A stretch of 11,432 bases of DNA, taken from Thermoleophilia bacterium. GTDB taxonomy: Bacteria > Actinomycetota > Thermoleophilia > Gaiellales > Gaiellaceae. This document shows positions 1 to 6,760 of the stretch, piece by piece (the stretch's first letter is position 1; each line of letters opens with the position of its first letter). The notes under the pieces were generated by a model. The model saw only the letters and a program-made list of their open reading frames with translations. It ran no database searches and was not told the origin of the DNA. The DNA lies in NCBI GenBank assembly GCA_025934335.1, contig JAICYG010000079.1, positions 1 to 11,432 of the forward strand, in the 5' to 3' direction. The translations under genes were made by a program, and so were the position numbers.

Positions 1-848
1 CGATCCTGGGCCTCTTCCGTCGACGCGGCAAGGTGCGGCGTCAGCACGACGTGCGGCGCGCCGAGCAACGGCCCGTCGTACGGCTCGCGTGCGAACACGT
101 CGACCGCTGCCCCCGCGACCTTGCCTGACTCGAGCGCGTCGACGAGCGCTTCCTCGTCGACGAGCTCGCCGCGCGCCGCGTTGACGATGCGGATCCCGTC
201 GCGCATGTGGGCGATCGTGTCGGAGTCGATCGACGCGCGGGTGTCGTCGGTGAGCGGCAGGTGGAGCGTCAGGAAGTCGGCACGCTCGATTACCTCGGCG
301 AACGTTCCCGGCTCGACCCCGAGCTCGCGGAGTCGCTCTGCCGACACGAACGGGTCGTATGCGACGACCTTCATCTGCAGGCCGAGCGCGCGCCGCGCGA
401 CCTGCCGCCCGATGCGGCCGAAGCCGAGGACGCCGAGCGTCTTGTCGGCCACCTCGACCCCGCCCCAGCGCGACCGTTCCCACCGACCGTGCACGAGCGC
501 CTCGTGCGCCTGCGGGATGTTGCGCGCGAGCGCGAGCAGCAGCCCGATCGTGTGCTCGGCGGCGGAGACGACGTTCGACTCCGGCGCGTTCGCGACGACG
601 ATCCCGCGGCGCGTCGCCGCGCCGACGTCGACGTTGTCGACGCCAACCCCGGCGCGCCCGATCACGCGCAGCCGTTCGCCCCTCGCGATCAGGTCGGCGG
701 TCAGCTTGGTCGCAGAGCGGATGACGATCGCCTCGTAGCCGCCGATCACGTCCTCGAGCGGCGAGTCGCCGTCGACGTCGACGTCGAACCTCGCGCGCAG
801 CAGCTCCACGCCCGCTTCCGCGATCGGCTCGCGGACCAGCACCTTCAC
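1..848 (-). CDS. serA: D-3-phosphoglycerate dehydrogenase, N-terminal 282 residues (cut by window edge)
   Basis: Catalyses the NAD-dependent oxidation of 3-phosphoglycerate to 3-phosphohydroxypyruvate, the first committed step of serine synthesis, in the cytoplasm. The frame reads open from a GTG at 848 to the left edge, so the C-terminal part (usually a regulatory ACT domain, sometimes preceded by an intervening domain) is outside the window. Visible: the substrate-domain start MKVLVREPIAEAG; RAGVGVDNVD at 65-74; the Rossmann dinucleotide motif GFGRIG at 142-147; NAARGELVDEEAL at 223-235 with the catalytic Arg226; Glu255 in FAREPYDG; and the catalytic His272 in TPHLAAST. These match the Arg-Glu-His triad of 2-hydroxyacid dehydrogenases. 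The GTG start overlaps the stop of the upstream aminotransferase gene by 4 bp (GTGA), so the two are probably translationally coupled. No frameshift is seen. Confidence 0.95.
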   Translation of the reverse strand, partial: MKVLVREPIAEAGVELLRARFDVDVDGDSPLEDVIGGYEAIVIRSATKLTADLIARGERLRVIGRAGVGVDNVDVGAATRRGIVVANAPESNVVSAAEHTIGLLLALARNIPQAHEALVHGRWERSRWGGVEVADKTLGVLGFGRIGRQVARRALGLQMKVVAYDPFVSAERLRELGVEPGTFAEVIERADFLTLHLPLTDDTRASIDSDTIAHMRDGIRIVNAARGELVDEEALVDALESGKVAGAAVDVFAREPYDGPLLGAPHVVLTPHLAASTEEAQD

Positions 849-1981
849 GCTGCGACGGGAGACTCGAATGCCTCGAACGCCGCCGGCACCGCCACGCCAC
901 GCTCGATCCCGGCACCGAGCTCTGTCAGCGACAGCTCGACGGCGGCGAGCGCGCTCGCGATGTCGAACACGTCGAACCAGCCGATGTGGCCGATCCGGAA
1001 GATCTTCCCCTTCAGGTGCTGCTGTCCCGGCGCGAGCGTGACGCCGTGGCGGTCGCGCAGGTGCCGCAGGAGCTCGTCGGCATCGACGCCCTCCGGCGCG
1101 TGGATCGCGGTGACGACGGCAGCAGTGTCGTCGTCGGGCGAGAAGAGCTCGAGGCCCATTGCCTTCGCGCCGGCCCGCGCGGCCCGCCCGAGGCGCACGT
1201 GCCGCTCGAACGCCGCCTCGAGGCCGTCCTCGAGCAGCAGCCCGAGCGCGACGTCGAGACTGCGGATCAGCGAGACCGCGGGCGTAAACGCGGCGTCGAG
1301 CGCGTCCTGCGCCTTCTTGTTGCGCTTCCAGTCGAAGTAGAAGCTCCGCGAGGGCTTCGTCTGCTCGAGCACGCGCGCCGGCACGGACGCCATCGCGAGG
1401 CCCGGCGGCGCCATCAGCGCCTTCTGCGAGCCCGAGACGACGACGTCGATCCTCCACGCGTCGGTATCGAGCGGCACCGCACCGAGCGACGAGACCGCGT
1501 CGACGACGAGCGTCGTGTCACCGACCGACTCCTTCAGCGCGCGCACGTCGGAGACGACGCCGGTCGAGGTGTCGGACTGCTGGCAGAAGACGACGCCCGC
1601 GCCCGACTCGCGCACCGCAGCTCCGACCTCGTCGGGGTCGGGCCGCTCGCCCCACTCGTAGCGGATCGCCTGCACGTCGAGGCCGTGTTGCTCGCAGATC
1701 GCGAGCCAGCGCTCGCCGAACGAGCCGTGACTCACGACGGCGACCCGGTCGCCGGTCTCGCACAGGTTCGCGGCCGCCGACTCCATCGCGCCGCTCCCCG
1801 ACGCGGTGAAGAGGAGCACGTCCGTCTCCGTGCGGAACACGTCCTTCAGCCGACCGAGCACGCTTGCGTAGGTCTCGCGGAAATCGATGCCGCGGTGGTG
1901 CACGATCGGCTCGGCGCCGGCGGCGAGGACGACCGGCGGAACGGGCGTCGGCCCCGGCGTGAAGAGGTACCGCTTCTCCAC
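845..1981 (-). CDS. Class V PLP-dependent aminotransferase (alanine/serine-glyoxylate family; likely phosphoserine aminotransferase role)
   Basis: A 378-residue fold-type I aminotransferase of the alanine-glyoxylate/serine-glyoxylate/archaeal-type phosphoserine aminotransferase group. Visible: the family N-terminal motif LFTPGPTPVP at 6-15; the PLP-phosphate loop SGSGAMESAAAN at 61-72; Asp161 in VVDAVSS, which should pair with the pyridine nitrogen; the Schiff-base lysine Lys187 in SGSQKALMAPPG; and Arg329 in FRIGHIGW, the usual carboxylate-binding arginine. The start is GTG at 1981. A TAA in frame 12 nt upstream rules out a longer protein, and TPGP begins at residue 8 as is normal for the family. 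It overlaps serA by 4 bp. From this context I infer that it converts phosphohydroxypyruvate to phosphoserine in place of classical SerC. A photorespiration-like serine- or alanine-glyoxylate transaminase role cannot be excluded from sequence alone. Confidence 0.88.
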   Translation of the reverse strand: MEKRYLFTPGPTPVPPVVLAAGAEPIVHHRGIDFRETYASVLGRLKDVFRTETDVLLFTASGSGAMESAAANLCETGDRVAVVSHGSFGERWLAICEQHGLDVQAIRYEWGERPDPDEVGAAVRESGAGVVFCQQSDTSTGVVSDVRALKESVGDTTLVVDAVSSLGAVPLDTDAWRIDVVVSGSQKALMAPPGLAMASVPARVLEQTKPSRSFYFDWKRNKKAQDALDAAFTPAVSLIRSLDVALGLLLEDGLEAAFERHVRLGRAARAGAKAMGLELFSPDDDTAAVVTAIHAPEGVDADELLRHLRDRHGVTLAPGQQHLKGKIFRIGHIGWFDVFDIASALAAVELSLTELGAGIERGVAVPAAFEAFESPVAA

Positions 1982-1987
1982 GCCTCT

Positions 1988-1993
1988 ACGTTA
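1988..1993 (-). promoter_or_regulatory. Candidate -10 box of a leaderless aminotransferase-serA transcript
   Basis: Read on the minus strand, TAACGT fits the actinobacterial -10 pattern TAnnnT and ends 6 nt before the GTG start at 1981. That spacing places the transcription start at or beside the start codon. Only a weak GAGG lies between them, too close to act as a normal ribosome binding site. No convincing -35 hexamer is visible. Confidence 0.4.
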
Positions 1994-2026
1994 GCGGCGG
2001 CAGATGCTAGGGGCGACACTACGCCT

Positions 2027-2617
2027 GTGGACGTCCTCCTCTCGTTCGCCGCGGCGCTCGTGTCGCTGCGCCTCGCGGGCCTGCTGGCACGGGGGCGCCG
2101 TCACGCCTGGGCGGCCGGCCTCGGCGCGTTCGCGGCCGCCGCCGCCGCGATGGCCTGGGGCGCCGCGCACGGCTGGGACGAGTACGCGTTCCGCGTCTAC
2201 TACCTGGCCGGCGCGCTGCTCTCGGCGCCGCTGCTCGGCATCGGCTCGCTCCAGCTGGTCGGGCGCCGCTGGGCGAGCGCCGTCGGGCTGCTGTGGGTCG
2301 GCCTGTCGGTGGGCGTGGCGATCGAGATGCACGTGCACGGCGTGCTCGCGGGAACGGACGTGCCGCGCGCGCAGGATCACGTCGACCTGTTCCCGCGGTT
2401 GCTCGCGATTGCCGGCAGCAGCCTCGGCGCGACGGCCGTCCTCGTCGTCGCGGTGCTGACCCTCCGCCGGAGGCCGCTCGGGAACGCGCTACTCGTCGCG
2501 GCCGTCGCCGCAGCGGCCGCCGCGTCGGCGCTGACGCAGACCGCGGTCGCAGCGGCCGCCGCGTGCTTCACGCTCGCGGCGGCGCTGCTGTACATCGGTG
2601 CCACCCGGCGAAGCTAG
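2027..2617 (+). CDS. Integral membrane protein of unknown function, about seven membrane segments
   Basis: I do not recognise a named family. The 196-residue protein is almost entirely hydrophobic, with probable membrane segments near residues 3-20, 28-48, 55-77, 83-104, 123-146, 151-171 and 174-192. It is very Ala/Leu-rich, with a short RRxR tail. Polar landmarks are GWDEYAFRVYYLAG at 49-62, which has the only cluster of aromatic and charged residues, MHVHG at 101-105 and LFPRLLAIAGSSLGA at 121-135. The GTG start at 2027 is chosen because the hydrophobic segment begins directly after it. An AGGGG about 13 nt upstream is a poor Shine-Dalgarno site. The frame stays open upstream across the divergent aminotransferase gene, but that extension is Arg/Glu-rich antisense shadow. 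It diverges from the aminotransferase gene over 45 bp and ends tail-to-tail with the next gene through a shared CTAG. No function can be assigned. Confidence 0.75.
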   Translation: MDVLLSFAAALVSLRLAGLLARGRRHAWAAGLGAFAAAAAAMAWGAAHGWDEYAFRVYYLAGALLSAPLLGIGSLQLVGRRWASAVGLLWVGLSVGVAIEMHVHGVLAGTDVPRAQDHVDLFPRLLAIAGSSLGATAVLVVAVLTLRRRPLGNALLVAAVAAAAAASALTQTAVAAAAACFTLAAALLYIGATRRS

Positions 2618-2985
2618 GCGGAGAGCACCCGCTCGAAGAACGAGCGGTACCGCTGGAGCGCGACGCGCAGGTCCTCCGTCGAGACGTCGTCGCCGCTCGA
2701 CCACTGGCCCTCGAGCTTCGCGCGCGCCTGGTCGAAGCTGCCGGCCAGGTCGCGGAGGAGCTCGGCCACGAGCGAGTCCGCGTCGTGCACGGTCTCGCGC
2801 GGCTCGTCCACGAAGCGGGCCTGCAGACGGTGCCACCGCTCGCGCAGCTCCTGCTCGCGGTCGTCGTCGAAGAGCGGCTCGAGCCGCTCGCCGTCACCGG
2901 TCGAATCGGCGCTGTCGTCGCGCCCGATCGGGCGGTCCGCGTCGTCCCGCACCAGGTCCCCGGTTTGAAGGCGCTCCTCGGTCAC
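2614..2985 (-). CDS. Hypothetical soluble protein, second of two tandem paralogues
   Basis: A 123-residue, highly charged protein with no signal peptide or membrane segment. Residues 1-45 are acidic and probably disordered. Residues 49-121 form the conserved part: ERWHRLQARFVDEPRETV at 49-66, HDADSLVAELL at 67-77, and TEDLRVALQRYRSFFERVL at 103-121. The same two blocks occur in the gene just upstream, with a shorter linker here. I know this arrangement from actinobacterial hypothetical proteins, often beside membrane-anchored versions, but know of no assigned function. The start is GTG at 2985: it overlaps the preceding stop as GTGA and sits 5 nt after a perfect AGGAGGTG. Longer readings in this frame run into Arg-rich shadow sequence. 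It is probably all-helical and may be a partner of the anchored paralogue. Confidence 0.85.
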   Translation of the reverse strand: MTEERLQTGDLVRDDADRPIGRDDSADSTGDGERLEPLFDDDREQELRERWHRLQARFVDEPRETVHDADSLVAELLRDLAGSFDQARAKLEGQWSSGDDVSTEDLRVALQRYRSFFERVLSA

Positions 2986-3536
2986 GACTTCACCTCCTGC
3001 CGGTCGGCGTGCTCGACGAGCGAGTCGAAGAGCGCGCGGTAGTGCCGGATCGCGTGCCGGAGCTCCTCGGTTCCGGCCTTGCCACGCTCGTGTGCGACCG
3101 CGATGCCGTGGGCCGCGCGGTAGTTCTCGACGACGTCGCCGTGGTCGACCGAGAGGTCGGCCGCACGCGACTCGAAGTCGTCGACCGGGTACCCGCGCGC
3201 CCGCATCACCTCCTGGATGAGGCCGTCGGCCTCGCCGACGGATCCCGCCGGGTCGTCGACGAAGCGCGCCTGCACGTCCTCCCAGCGAACGCGGAAGCGC
3301 TCGCGGTCGTTCCGGTCGAGCGGCCGGAGATCGAGGTCGTCGTGGCGACGCTCGCGGTCGCGGAGCTCGGCCTCGGCCTCGCGCCGGCTCGGAGCGTCGG
3401 CCGCGACGCGGTCGTACTCGTCCCCGAAGCGCCCGTGCAGCTCGCGGCTGCGCCGCGTGCGGAGCGCCGCCAGCGCGACGGCGGCGATCACGACGGCCGC
3501 CGCGATCCCGATCACGATCCAACCCCAGGTGGGCAT
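2982..3536 (-). CDS. Hypothetical membrane-anchored protein, first of two tandem paralogues
   Basis: A 184-residue protein with an N-terminal membrane anchor (about residues 5-25) followed by RTRRSR, which by the positive-inside rule should place the rest in the cytoplasm. Residues 45-80 are charged and probably coiled. The conserved blocks are VRWEDVQARFVDDPAGSV at 83-100, GEADGLIQEVM at 101-111 and TEELRHAIRHYRALFDSLV at 156-174, homologous to the blocks of the next gene. The segment between them, around VDHGDVVENYRAAHGIAVA at 130-148, is specific to this copy. The start is ATG at 3536, with AAGGAG 5 nt upstream (3542-3547). It follows gatB after 61 bp in which I see no promoter-like box, so it is probably co-transcribed from gatB. 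The family looks familiar from actinobacteria, but I cannot name a function. Confidence 0.85.
   Translation of the reverse strand: MPTWGWIVIGIAAAVVIAAVALAALRTRRSRELHGRFGDEYDRVAADAPSRREAEAELRDRERRHDDLDLRPLDRNDRERFRVRWEDVQARFVDDPAGSVGEADGLIQEVMRARGYPVDDFESRAADLSVDHGDVVENYRAAHGIAVAHERGKAGTEELRHAIRHYRALFDSLVEHADRQEVKS
2991..2998 (-). promoter_or_regulatory. Strong Shine-Dalgarno site deciding the start of the second paralogue
   Basis: AGGAGGTG on the minus strand is a full anti-16S complement, 5 nt before the GTG at 2985. It lies inside the last codons of the upstream paralogue, so the downstream gene has its own strong initiation signal as well as the 4-bp overlap. It fixes the start at 2985 against longer readings. 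Confidence 0.8.
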
Positions 3537-3597
3537 GGGCTCTCCTTCCGTGGGTGAAAGAGGTCTCCCCGGCCCTTCCCGGATCCCGCGGTTCGAA

Positions 3598-5004
3598 TCA
3601 GCCGAGCTTCGCCCGCACGCGCTCGTTGACGACGCGCGGGTCGGCCTTGCCACCGGTCTCCTTCATCACCTGTCCGACGAAGAAGCCGAGGAGGCCGTGC
3701 TTGCCACCCCGGTACTGCGCGGCCTGGCCCGCGTTCGCCTCGATGATCCTGTCGATCACCGGGTCGAGCTCGGAGGCATCCGCGACCACCTTCTGGGCGA
3801 GATAGGGGTCGGCACTGAAGCCCGCCTCGCCCACCTTCGCGAGCGCCTCGTCGAACGCCGCCCGCGGGATTTCGGCGCGAGCCTGCACGAGCTTTGCCAG
3901 CTCTCCCGCGTCGACCGCGCTCACGTCTGTGCCGGTCGCGACGAACTGGTTCGCGAGCACGTTCGCCGCCTCCTTCGGGTCGGCGCCCGCGTCGACGACG
4001 GCCGACCAGAGGCGGTCGAGCCCGCCCGTGACGAGCACGTCTGCGTCGTAGAACGACAGCGTGTCGGCGATCCGGCGGATGCGAGCGCCGGGCAGCTCAC
4101 CGATCTCCGTGCGGAACCGGTCGACGAGGTCCTCCGGTGGGTGTACCGGCACGAGGTCGGGCTCGGGGAAGTAGCGGTAGTCCTGCGCCTCCTCCTTGGA
4201 GCGCATCGGCGGCGACTCCTCGTGCGCAGGGTCGAAATGCAGCGTCTCCTGCTCGACCGTGCCGCCCTCCTCGTAGACACGGATCTGCCGCGCGATCTCG
4301 CGCTCGATCCCCTTCGCCGCGAAGTTGAACGAGTTCATGTTCTTCAGCTCCGTGCGCGTGCGCAGCTCGTCCGATCCCGCCGGGCGCACCGACACGTTGA
4401 CGTCGAAGCGCATCGACCCCTTCTCGAGCTCCGCGTCGGAGAGACCGAGCTCGACGACGGTCTGACGCAGCAGCTGCAGGAAGCGCTTCGCCGTCTCCGA
4501 GTCGTGGATGTCCGGCTCGGTCACGATCTCCACGAGCGGCGTTCCGCCGCGGTTGAAGTCGACGAGCGTCGCGGTCGCGCCGCGGATGCGGCCAGAGGCG
4601 GCCACGTGGATGTTCTTCGCCGCGTCCTCCTCGAGGTGCGCGCGCGTGATCCCGATCACCGGCTCGCCGTCCGGCGTCGGCACCGCGAGCTTGCCGTGCG
4701 AGCAGAGGGGCTCGTCGTACTGGCTGATCTGGTACGCCTTCGGCAGGTCGGGGTAGAAGTAGTTCTTTCGGTGGAACACGGCGCGCTCCGCGATCTCGCA
4801 GTCGAGCGCGAGCCCGAGCTTGATCGTCTCCTCGATCGCCCGCCGGTTCGGCACCGGCAGCGCGCCCGGGAAGCCGAGGCACACCGGGCACGTCTGCGTG
4901 TTCGGCTCGCCGCCGAACCCGTTCCGGCAGCGGCAGAACATCTTCGTCTCCGTCTTCAGCTGGACGTGGATCTCCAGGCCGATCACGGGCTCCCAGGTGC
5001 TCAA
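3598..5004 (-). CDS. gatB: Aspartyl/glutamyl-tRNA amidotransferase subunit B
   Basis: The tRNA-binding and kinase-like subunit of GatCAB, which activates the side chain of Glu-tRNA(Gln) or Asp-tRNA(Asn) with ATP and amidates it with ammonia delivered from GatA. It has 468 residues, normal for the family. Visible: WEPVIGLEIHVQL at 4-16; the zinc-binding cysteines Cys24, Cys26, Cys39 and Cys42 (CRC ... CPVC); CLGFPGALPVPN; HRKNYFYPDLPKAYQISQ; the cradle domain up to about residue 300; then the helical and YqeY-like tail ending GFFVGQVMKETGGKADP. The start is TTG at 5004, which overlaps the gatA stop as TTGA. The next possible start (GTG, residue 7) would remove the conserved WEP, so TTG is preferred. 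A GGAG lies about 10 nt upstream. Together with gatA and gatC it indicates indirect synthesis of Gln-tRNA and/or Asn-tRNA in this organism. Confidence 0.97.
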   Translation of the reverse strand: MSTWEPVIGLEIHVQLKTETKMFCRCRNGFGGEPNTQTCPVCLGFPGALPVPNRRAIEETIKLGLALDCEIAERAVFHRKNYFYPDLPKAYQISQYDEPLCSHGKLAVPTPDGEPVIGITRAHLEEDAAKNIHVAASGRIRGATATLVDFNRGGTPLVEIVTEPDIHDSETAKRFLQLLRQTVVELGLSDAELEKGSMRFDVNVSVRPAGSDELRTRTELKNMNSFNFAAKGIEREIARQIRVYEEGGTVEQETLHFDPAHEESPPMRSKEEAQDYRYFPEPDLVPVHPPEDLVDRFRTEIGELPGARIRRIADTLSFYDADVLVTGGLDRLWSAVVDAGADPKEAANVLANQFVATGTDVSAVDAGELAKLVQARAEIPRAAFDEALAKVGEAGFSADPYLAQKVVADASELDPVIDRIIEANAGQAAQYRGGKHGLLGFFVGQVMKETGGKADPRVVNERVRAKLG

Positions 5005-6410
5005 CGCAGCCGCTCCGGGACGACGTCGAAACCTAGGGCTCGCTCGAGCGCGTGGCCGGCCCGGAAGAGCGTGTTCTCACCGAACTGCGGCCCGATCAAC
5101 TGCAGTCCGACCGGCAGCCCCTCCGAGAGCCCGCACGGCACGTTCAGCCCGGGCAACCCGGCCATGCACGAGGGGATCGTGAGCACGTCGTTCATGTACA
5201 TCGCGACGGGATCGTCGATCTTCGCACCGAGCGGGAACGCGACGGTCGGCGAGGTCGGCGAGACGAGCACGTCGAAGCGCTCGAACAGCGCGTCGTGCTC
5301 GCGCTTGATGGCGGTGCGTACTCTTTGCGCCGTGCCGTAGTACGCGTCGTAATAGCCGGACGAGAGCGCGTAGGTGCCGATCATGATCCGCCGCTTGGGC
5401 TCGTCGCCGAAGCCGACGTCGCGTGTCTTCATCACCATCTCGCGAAAGTCGGCGCCGTCCTCGCGGAGGCCGAAGCGGACGCCGTCGTAGCGCGCGAGGT
5501 TTGCCGACGCTTCTGCGGGCGCTACGAGGTAGTAGCAGGCGACGCCGTACTCGACCGAGAGCGGCAGCGAGCACTCGTCCACGCTCGCGCCGAGCGACTC
5601 CGCGAGCTCGATTGCCTTGCGAACCGCGTCGCGAACGCCGGGCTCGATCCCCGGCGCGTCGTCGTTCATCTCCGTCGGCACGCCGATGCGCAGGCCCTTC
5701 AGGTCGTGGTTCCTCGGCAACTCGACCGCGGGTACGTCGACCGTCGTCGAGTCGTTCTCGTCGCGGCCCGCGATGACGGAGTAGAGGAACGCGCAGTCGC
5801 GGACGCTCTTCGCCACCGGCCCGACCTGGTCGAGCGACGACGCGAACGCGACGACACCGAAGCGGGAGACCGTGCCGTAGGTCGGTCGCAGCCCGACGTG
5901 CCCGCACAGCGCCGCCGGCTGCTTGATCGAGCCGCCGGTGTCGGAGCCGAGCGCCCACGGCGCGAGCCCGCCCGAGACCGCCGCGGCGCTGCCGCCGCCC
6001 GAGCCCCCGGGAACACGCGAGGGGTCCCACGGGTTGCGCGACGGGCCGAACGACGAGTTCTCCGTCGAGGAGCCCATCGCGAACTCGTCGGTGTTCGTCT
6101 TGCCGATCACCCGCAGGCCGCGTGCGCGGCACCGCTCGATCACGGTCGCGTCGTACACCGGCACGTAGCTCTCGAGGATCTTCGAGCCGGCCGTCGTCGG
6201 GATGCCGCGCGTGCCGATCACGTCCTTGACCGCGATCGGGATCCCCTCACCCGGATCGTCGTCGCAGACGTGGAGGAACGCGTGCAGCTCCTCGTCGCGG
6301 GCGTCGATCGCCTCGAGGTACGCGCGGTAGATCTCGTCCGACGACGCCTCCTTGCGCGTCAGGAGCCCGTTCGTCTCCTCCGCCGTCAGCCTGAGGGTGT
6401 CGACCGTCAT
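5001..6410 (-). CDS. gatA: Aspartyl/glutamyl-tRNA amidotransferase subunit A
   Basis: The glutaminase subunit of GatCAB, from the amidase-signature family; it releases ammonia from glutamine and channels it to GatB. It has 469 residues. The Ser-cisSer-Lys triad is intact: Lys62 in IAVKDVIGTRG, the cis-serine Ser137 in VPGGSGGGSAAAV, and the nucleophile Ser161 in LGSDTGGSIKQPA. The motif reads GGSGGGS rather than the commoner GGSSGGS, a change that keeps the catalytic serine. DEFAMGSSTENSSFGP at 108-123 and the C-terminal GLPGLNVPCGLSEGLPVGLQ are typical. The start is ATG at 6410, overlapping the gatC stop as ATGA. An upstream reading of the same frame only continues through gatC sequence. Its stop overlaps the gatB TTG. 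Confidence 0.97.
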   Translation of the reverse strand: MTVDTLRLTAEETNGLLTRKEASSDEIYRAYLEAIDARDEELHAFLHVCDDDPGEGIPIAVKDVIGTRGIPTTAGSKILESYVPVYDATVIERCRARGLRVIGKTNTDEFAMGSSTENSSFGPSRNPWDPSRVPGGSGGGSAAAVSGGLAPWALGSDTGGSIKQPAALCGHVGLRPTYGTVSRFGVVAFASSLDQVGPVAKSVRDCAFLYSVIAGRDENDSTTVDVPAVELPRNHDLKGLRIGVPTEMNDDAPGIEPGVRDAVRKAIELAESLGASVDECSLPLSVEYGVACYYLVAPAEASANLARYDGVRFGLREDGADFREMVMKTRDVGFGDEPKRRIMIGTYALSSGYYDAYYGTAQRVRTAIKREHDALFERFDVLVSPTSPTVAFPLGAKIDDPVAMYMNDVLTIPSCMAGLPGLNVPCGLSEGLPVGLQLIGPQFGENTLFRAGHALERALGFDVVPERLR

Positions 6411-6691
6411 GCGGGCGGCGTCCTGAAGTAATCGCCGTCGCGGTCCGGCGCGTTCGCGAAGACCTCGTCGAGCGGCAGGCACGGGCGCGGAACGTCGTCC
6501 GCCCATGCGTTCTCGATCGCTAGCGGATGCGCCGTGGGCGGGACGTCGGCCAGGTCGAGCTCCGCAACCTTCGAGACGGCCTCGAGGATGTCCGAGAGCT
6601 GCTCCTGGAACTTCGACACCTCGTCGTCGGACAGCTCGAGGCGCGCGAGCCGCGCCACGTGCAGAACCTCGTCCCTCGTGATCCGCGCCAT
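6407..6691 (-). CDS. gatC: Aspartyl/glutamyl-tRNA amidotransferase subunit C
   Basis: The small subunit that wraps around GatA and holds the GatAB complex together. It has 94 residues, normal for the family. Visible: the N-terminal ITRDEVLHVARLARLELSDD at 4-23, the helical FQEQLSDILEAVSKVAELD, then the extended VPPTAHPLAIENAWADDVPR linker and the terminal DRDGDYFRTPPA, where FxxP-type endings are usual. The ATG at 6691 has AAGGAG 8 nt upstream (6700-6705). It is the first gene of the gatCAB unit. The 69 bp separating it from cspA are almost filled by two alternative hairpins and this ribosome binding site, so it is either read through from cspA or controlled in that leader. Confidence 0.95.
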   Translation of the reverse strand: MARITRDEVLHVARLARLELSDDEVSKFQEQLSDILEAVSKVAELDLADVPPTAHPLAIENAWADDVPRPCLPLDEVFANAPDRDGDYFRTPPA

Positions 6692-6711
6692 GCGTACGTC
6701 TCCTTCTAGCG

Positions 6712-6759
6712 GAAGAGGCCCCTTCCGGAGCCTCTTCGCGAACCTGGTTCCGGAAAGGG
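6712..6759 (-). promoter_or_regulatory. Two overlapping, mutually exclusive hairpins between cspA and gatC (possible RNA switch)
   Basis: On the minus-strand RNA the order is: strand 1 (6759-6749), strand 2 (6737-6730), strand 3 (6729-6720), strand 4 (6719-6712). Strand 1, CCCUUUCCGGA, pairs with strand 3, UCCGGAAGGG, over 10 bp with one bulged U. Strand 2, GAAGAGGC, pairs perfectly with strand 4, GCCUCUUC, over 8 bp. Strands 2, 3 and 4 abut without spacer bases, so both helices cannot form fully at once; a pseudoknot would need a loop where there is none. Strand 1 starts right after the cspA stop, and the gatC ribosome binding site begins 6 nt after strand 4. There is no U-tract, so neither hairpin is a classical intrinsic terminator. 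The function is inferred. Confidence 0.5.
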
Positions 6760-6760
6760 T

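Noticed and set aside
207..1340. Plus-strand open frame of 377 codons opposite serA and the aminotransferase
   Set aside because: The minus strand carries full catalytic motifs of both enzymes in this region; the plus frame shows only low-complexity charged sequence.
3560..3600. GGTTCGAATC at 3590-3599, identical to a tRNA T-loop consensus, between the anchored paralogue and gatB
   Set aside because: The flanking bases do not form a T-arm on either strand (CGCGG against CAGCC), there is no anticodon or acceptor arm, and the last bases are the gatB stop codon.
3217..5340. Long plus-strand open frame (707 codons) opposite gatB and the paralogues
   Set aside because: It is Arg/Ala/Val-rich with no domain signal, and lies antisense to gatB, whose conserved motifs are unmistakable. 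Long antisense frames are expected at this GC content.
5052..6431. Plus-strand open frame of 459 codons opposite gatA
   Set aside because: It is antisense shadow of gatA; the composition is dominated by Arg, Asp and Ala with no recognisable fold.
6712..6759. H-type pseudoknot from the interleaved helices between cspA and gatC
   Set aside because: The 10-bp helix would have to be crossed by a connecting loop of zero nucleotides, so the two full helices cannot coexist. They are treated as alternatives instead.
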